Of a stretch of 7,353 bases of DNA, positions 5,453 through 7,353 are shown in pieces (position 1 is the first letter of the stretch; each line of letters starts with the position of its first letter). A model generated the notes under the pieces. That model was not told the origin of the DNA and made no database searches. It saw only the letters and a list, made by a program, of their open reading frames with translations. Position numbers and translations under genes: made by a program. This stretch comes from Anaerolineales bacterium (lineage in GTDB: Bacteria; Chloroflexota; Anaerolineae; Promineifilales; Promineifilaceae), in the NCBI GenBank assembly GCA_020432595.1, contig JAGQGA010000262.1, positions 1 through 7,353 on the forward strand, read 5' to 3'.

Positions 5453-5983
5453 ATGGCAACAAAAGCAATTCGCGCCTCCTATCTTTGGACAGTGGATGAA
5501 ATGGTGGTGGCGCAAAACCACCATTTGCGGGGGCAAAGCCAGAAAGTGCGCTGGCTGCGCTTTGTGGCACTGGGCAGCATGATTTTTGTGCTGTTTATGC
5601 TGCTGTTCCGGCAGGGAATCTTTAACTGGGGTATTGCAGCGCTGGTGGGGTTGGCCTATGTGGGCGTGCTAGTGAACGAGCTGATGCGCCATCCGAAGGT
5701 GGTGGAGCGGTCGGCACGGCGGCTGTTTGCGCGGCACGCTGACCAGAATAAGCGGGTGACGTTTGTGATTGATGAAACGGCCGTTTCTGCCACCACCGAA
5801 GACGTAGACGAAAGCCGCACCCTGTGGGCCAACGTGCAGCAGGTGCGGGAAACCGACGACGGCTTTTTGCTCTACCTCAACAAACAGCTTTTTCTCTGGA
5901 TTCCACGCAAGGCAATCCAACCCCAAAGTGATGTCGAACGGCTGCGCCAAATCATTGCTAATCGAGGTCTCGACAATCGTTAA
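5453..5983 (+). CDS. YcxB-like membrane protein
   Basis: A 176-residue protein with a layout typical of the YcxB-like family, whose function is unknown. A polar N-terminal segment (1-33) is followed by two membrane helices at about 34-52 (WLRFVALGSMIFVLFMLLF) and 57-77 (FNWGIAALVGLAYVGVLVNEL). The C-terminal soluble part opens with a basic SARRLFARHADQNKRVTF and contains the alternating pattern TLWANVQQVRETDDGFLLYL (123-142), then FLWIPRKAI (147-155), which are the recognisable family signatures. The ATG at 5453 is seven bases after AGGTG, a modest ribosome-binding site. It follows the symporter gene by 82 bases on the same strand, but the intervening inverted repeat makes true co-transcription uncertain. 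The palindrome at 5774-5787 encodes ETAVS in the soluble domain, where the family is variable. Confidence 0.8.
   Translation: MATKAIRASYLWTVDEMVVAQNHHLRGQSQKVRWLRFVALGSMIFVLFMLLFRQGIFNWGIAALVGLAYVGVLVNELMRHPKVVERSARRLFARHADQNKRVTFVIDETAVSATTEDVDESRTLWANVQQVRETDDGFLLYLNKQLFLWIPRKAIQPQSDVERLRQIIANRGLDNR
5774..5787. repeat. GAAACGGCCGTTTC palindrome in the YcxB-like gene
   Basis: A perfect 14-base palindrome, read as ETAVS in the soluble domain after RVTFVID. Confidence 0.95.
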
Positions 5984-6027
5984 AGACAAATAGTTGATGC
6001 TGGTATGCCAGCTTAAGTTATTTGTTT
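5984..6027 (+). other. Imperfect stem-loop directly after the YcxB-like stop
   Basis: Bases 5984-5995 can pair with 6016-6027 (core ACAAATA with TATTTGT, extended by G-U pairs). A second inner stem GCTGG (5999-6003) pairs with CCAGC (6008-6012) around a TATG loop. It abuts the intrinsic terminator at 6028. It may be a 3'-end processing or stability element; the pairing is by eye. Confidence 0.4.
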
Positions 6028-6068
6028 AGGCCAGATGTGGCGTGGGGGTCCTTCTGGCCTTTTTCTTT
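6028..6068 (+). terminator. Rho-independent terminator after the YcxB-like gene
   Basis: AGGCCAGA (6028-6035) pairs perfectly with TCTGGCCT (6053-6060). A 17-base GC-rich loop lies between them, and the T-rich tract TTTTTCTTT (6060-6068) follows at once. It would end transcription of the symporter/YcxB-like unit. The reverse strand lacks a T-run, so I do not call it bidirectional. Confidence 0.85.
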
Positions 6069-6137
6069 AGCAGGGGAGGTGCTTACCGACGTTCGCTCCA
6101 TGTCCTTTCGTGTTCTTCTGTGTCCACAAAACGGCAT
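6069..6137. other. Short convergent spacer with degenerate TTCGTGT repeats
   Basis: The gap between the plus-strand terminator and the stop of the minus-strand exonuclease gene. It contains an approximate repeat of a TTCGTGT/TTCTGTGT unit around 6104-6123. I see no gene, and no clear terminator for the minus-strand gene. Confidence 0.4.
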
Positions 6138-7353
6138 TTAATAACGCAGGCGGGCAAGGTGGGTTTGCTGAACGGCCGTTAAACTCTCCCCCAACGTCAC
6201 CACCCCCCGCTCCGCCAGCAGCGGCACCATCTTTAAAAAGAGGTCGCCCGTCAGCAGCGCATCCCCCAGCGCCGTGTGCCGCCCGGCCACCACCACACCA
6301 AAATCACGCGCCAATGCTTCCAGACTATAGTCGCCCCGTTCGGGAAAAAGCAGTGCCGCCAGCAGCAGCGTGTCCAGCACCGGCTGGGCAAACTGCACCC
6401 CCGTTGCCGCCTCTTTCACCTGCAACAGCCGCATGTCAAAGGCGACGTTGTGACCCAGCAGCACCGTCTCAGCAGCAAAGCGATGGAAGCGCGGCAGCAC
6501 CACGCCAATGGGTGGCTGCCCTTGCACCATCGCCGGGGTAATGCCATGAACGGCCGTTGCCTGTGGCGACAAAAAACAGTGCGGGTCTACAAGCTGGTCA
6601 AACACATCCTGGCGCAGCAAACGGCCGTTAACAATCCGCACCGCCCCCAGTGCCACAATCTCGTCGGCCAACGGGTCTAGCCCGGTCGTTTCCGTGTCAA
6701 AAACGGTGTAGGTCAGCTCGCGCAACGGCCGTTCCGCCCAGTCAGCAGCGGGTAACGGCCGTTGCAGCAGGTCAAAATCATAATATTCCGGCCGGCTGCC
6801 CAGCAGCGGCAGCGGCGCAGCGTCCCACGTTGTCACCGGCAGCAGCAGCCGCACAAACGCCGTTTCCCCCTCCTGCTGCACCCATAGCTCGCCGTGATGA
6901 TGGGCCGCCACCTGCCGCGCCGTCTGACCCAGTGCCGGAATGGTTTCCTCCAGCCATGCCCAAACTGGCTCCACCGCGCCCTCGGCCGACCACAGCAAAT
7001 CCAGTGCCGCACGCTGCCGCAGCGGCTGCAAGCGCAGTTCCAACCGGGGCGGCTGCCATTCTGCCGCCAACTTTTCCGCCAAAAACAGCCAGGTGCGAAG
7101 CAGCGGGTAGCTGTCTACCAGCAGCCACAAATCGTCCGGCGGCGCAGCGACCACGCCGCCCAATGGCCGCAGCCGCCGCTCCAGTGCCCACAGCAAGTCG
7201 CGCCCCAGCATCGGGTCAAGCTGCAAATTGGCGGGCGGGTGGGCGTTGTAAACGGCCGTTAATTCCCCCACCGTCTCACTCAACCGCCCCGCCTCCTCAT
7301 ACACCACCTGCTGCAATTGCTGCTGCTGCTCAGGCTGCATCGCGGCATAATCC
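6138..7353 (-). CDS. DEDDh 3'-5' exonuclease fused to a degenerate kinase-like domain (5' end outside window)
   Basis: The frame runs from the right edge to a TAA at 6138-6140. The first ATG in view is at 7340, but four more sense codons lie upstream, so the true start may be outside. Numbering here is from that ATG (400 residues). The C-terminal half is a DnaQ/PolC-epsilon-like exonuclease: ExoI FDTETTG (214-220; D215, E217), HGITPAMV (265-272), ExoII GHNVAFD (296-302; D302), VLDT (321-324), and ExoIII RHTALGDA (354-361; H355, D360). All DEDDh residues are present, so it should be active on nucleic-acid 3' ends. The N-terminal part resembles a histidine kinase core in outline: a Glu-rich helix EEAGRLSETVGELTAVY (15-31), then DLWLLVDSYPLLRTWLFLAE (70-89) at the N-box position, and ARQVAAHHHGELWVQQEG...FVRLLLP (141-168) like the last ATPase segment. 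The phospho-acceptor His, the N-box Asn and the Gly-rich ATP lid are not visible. It carries six palindrome copies, the highest density in the window. Exonuclease call near certain; kinase-like call tentative. Confidence 0.93.
   Translation of the reverse strand, partial: DYAAMQPEQQQQLQQVVYEEAGRLSETVGELTAVYNAHPPANLQLDPMLGRDLLWALERRLRPLGGVVAAPPDDLWLLVDSYPLLRTWLFLAEKLAAEWQPPRLELRLQPLRQRAALDLLWSAEGAVEPVWAWLEETIPALGQTARQVAAHHHGELWVQQEGETAFVRLLLPVTTWDAAPLPLLGSRPEYYDFDLLQRPLPAADWAERPLRELTYTVFDTETTGLDPLADEIVALGAVRIVNGRLLRQDVFDQLVDPHCFLSPQATAVHGITPAMVQGQPPIGVVLPRFHRFAAETVLLGHNVAFDMRLLQVKEAATGVQFAQPVLDTLLLAALLFPERGDYSLEALARDFGVVVAGRHTALGDALLTGDLFLKMVPLLAERGVVTLGESLTAVQQTHLARLRY
6724..6763. repeat. Pair of AACGGCCGTT palindromes 30 bases apart
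   Basis: The copies at 6724-6733 and 6754-6763 are exactly 30 bases apart, in the same reading frame of the exonuclease gene. They encode the two Arg-Pro-Leu segments QRPLPAAD and ERPLRELT in the hinge before the ExoI motif. Confidence 0.9.

Larger units (their letters stand above)
94..7260. repeat. Highly iterated palindrome family, core AACGGCCGTT (HIP1-like)
   Basis: Perfect AACGGCCGTT copies lie at 96-105, 828-837, 1698-1707, 2240-2249, 2876-2885, 2948-2957, 5776-5785, 6171-6180, 6549-6558, 6620-6629, 6724-6733, 6754-6763 and 7251-7260. ACGGCCGT-only copies lie at 308-315, 791-798, 1043-1050 and 4380-4387. Five copies extend to GAAACGGCCGTTTC. Every copy lies inside a coding sequence. 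Ten of the 13 perfect copies are read Thr-Ala-Val, the others Asn-Gly-Arg or Arg-Pro-Leu. From base composition, well under one copy would be expected by chance in a window this size. Confidence 0.95.

Noticed and set aside
94..7260. The repeated palindrome as a CRISPR array or transposon end
   Set aside because: Copies are short, irregularly spaced and inside reading frames. There are no spacers of uniform length, no cas genes and no transposase.
7306..7340. CTG/CAG triplet run at the right edge as an unstable repeat
   Set aside because: It is a short Gln-rich coding stretch in the exonuclease gene, interrupted and too short to call a repeat tract.

Overview
This window looks like chromosomal DNA from a GC-rich bacterium. 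My best guess is an uncultured member of the Chloroflexota (Anaerolineae-like). The guess rests on the gene mix, the mostly Shine-Dalgarno-led starts, and a highly iterated palindrome (core AACGGCCGTT, best form GAAACGGCCGTTTC) that I associate with such genomes from memory. It is an inference: there is no rRNA or other marker here to settle it.

Layout. (1) Bases 1-321 hold the 3' end of an unidentified gene, and 394-1746 a divergent adenylosuccinate-synthetase-like (PurA-like) gene on the same strand. They are separated by a short inverted-repeat element. (2) A minus-strand lipoprotein gene (1847-3127) converges on the PurA-like gene and ends in a terminator hairpin. It encodes a lipobox, an acidic low-complexity linker, a YceI-like domain and two helix-hairpin-helix (HhH) units. 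(3) A divergent control region (3128-3372) leads into a two-gene sodium/solute symporter operon: a DUF4212-type small subunit (3373-3642) and an SSS-family large subunit (3676-5370). (4) After a second inverted-repeat spacer comes a two-helix YcxB-like membrane protein (5453-5983), followed by a strong rho-independent terminator. (5) A minus-strand gene open at the right edge (6138-7353) encodes a DEDDh 3'-5' exonuclease. It sits behind a region that resembles a worn-out histidine-kinase ATPase domain.

How the genes work together. The DUF4212/SSS pair is a two-component small-carboxylate (acetate-like) uptake system. From memory, DnaQ-type exonucleases of the kind at the right edge are encoded beside acs/DUF4212/SSS genes in some gamma-proteobacteria, so parts of a carbon-uptake module may be conserved here in rearranged order. 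The PurA-like gene looks like a paralogue with a specialised role rather than the housekeeping purine enzyme.

The strongest unusual signal is the palindrome. I count 13 perfect copies of AACGGCCGTT and 4 further ACGGCCGT copies in 7.35 kb. All lie inside coding sequence of five real genes plus the partial gene at the left edge, and they are read mostly in one frame (Thr-Ala-Val). This resembles the HIP1 phenomenon of cyanobacteria with a different sequence. The second theme is same-strand spacers built almost entirely of AT-rich inverted repeats.
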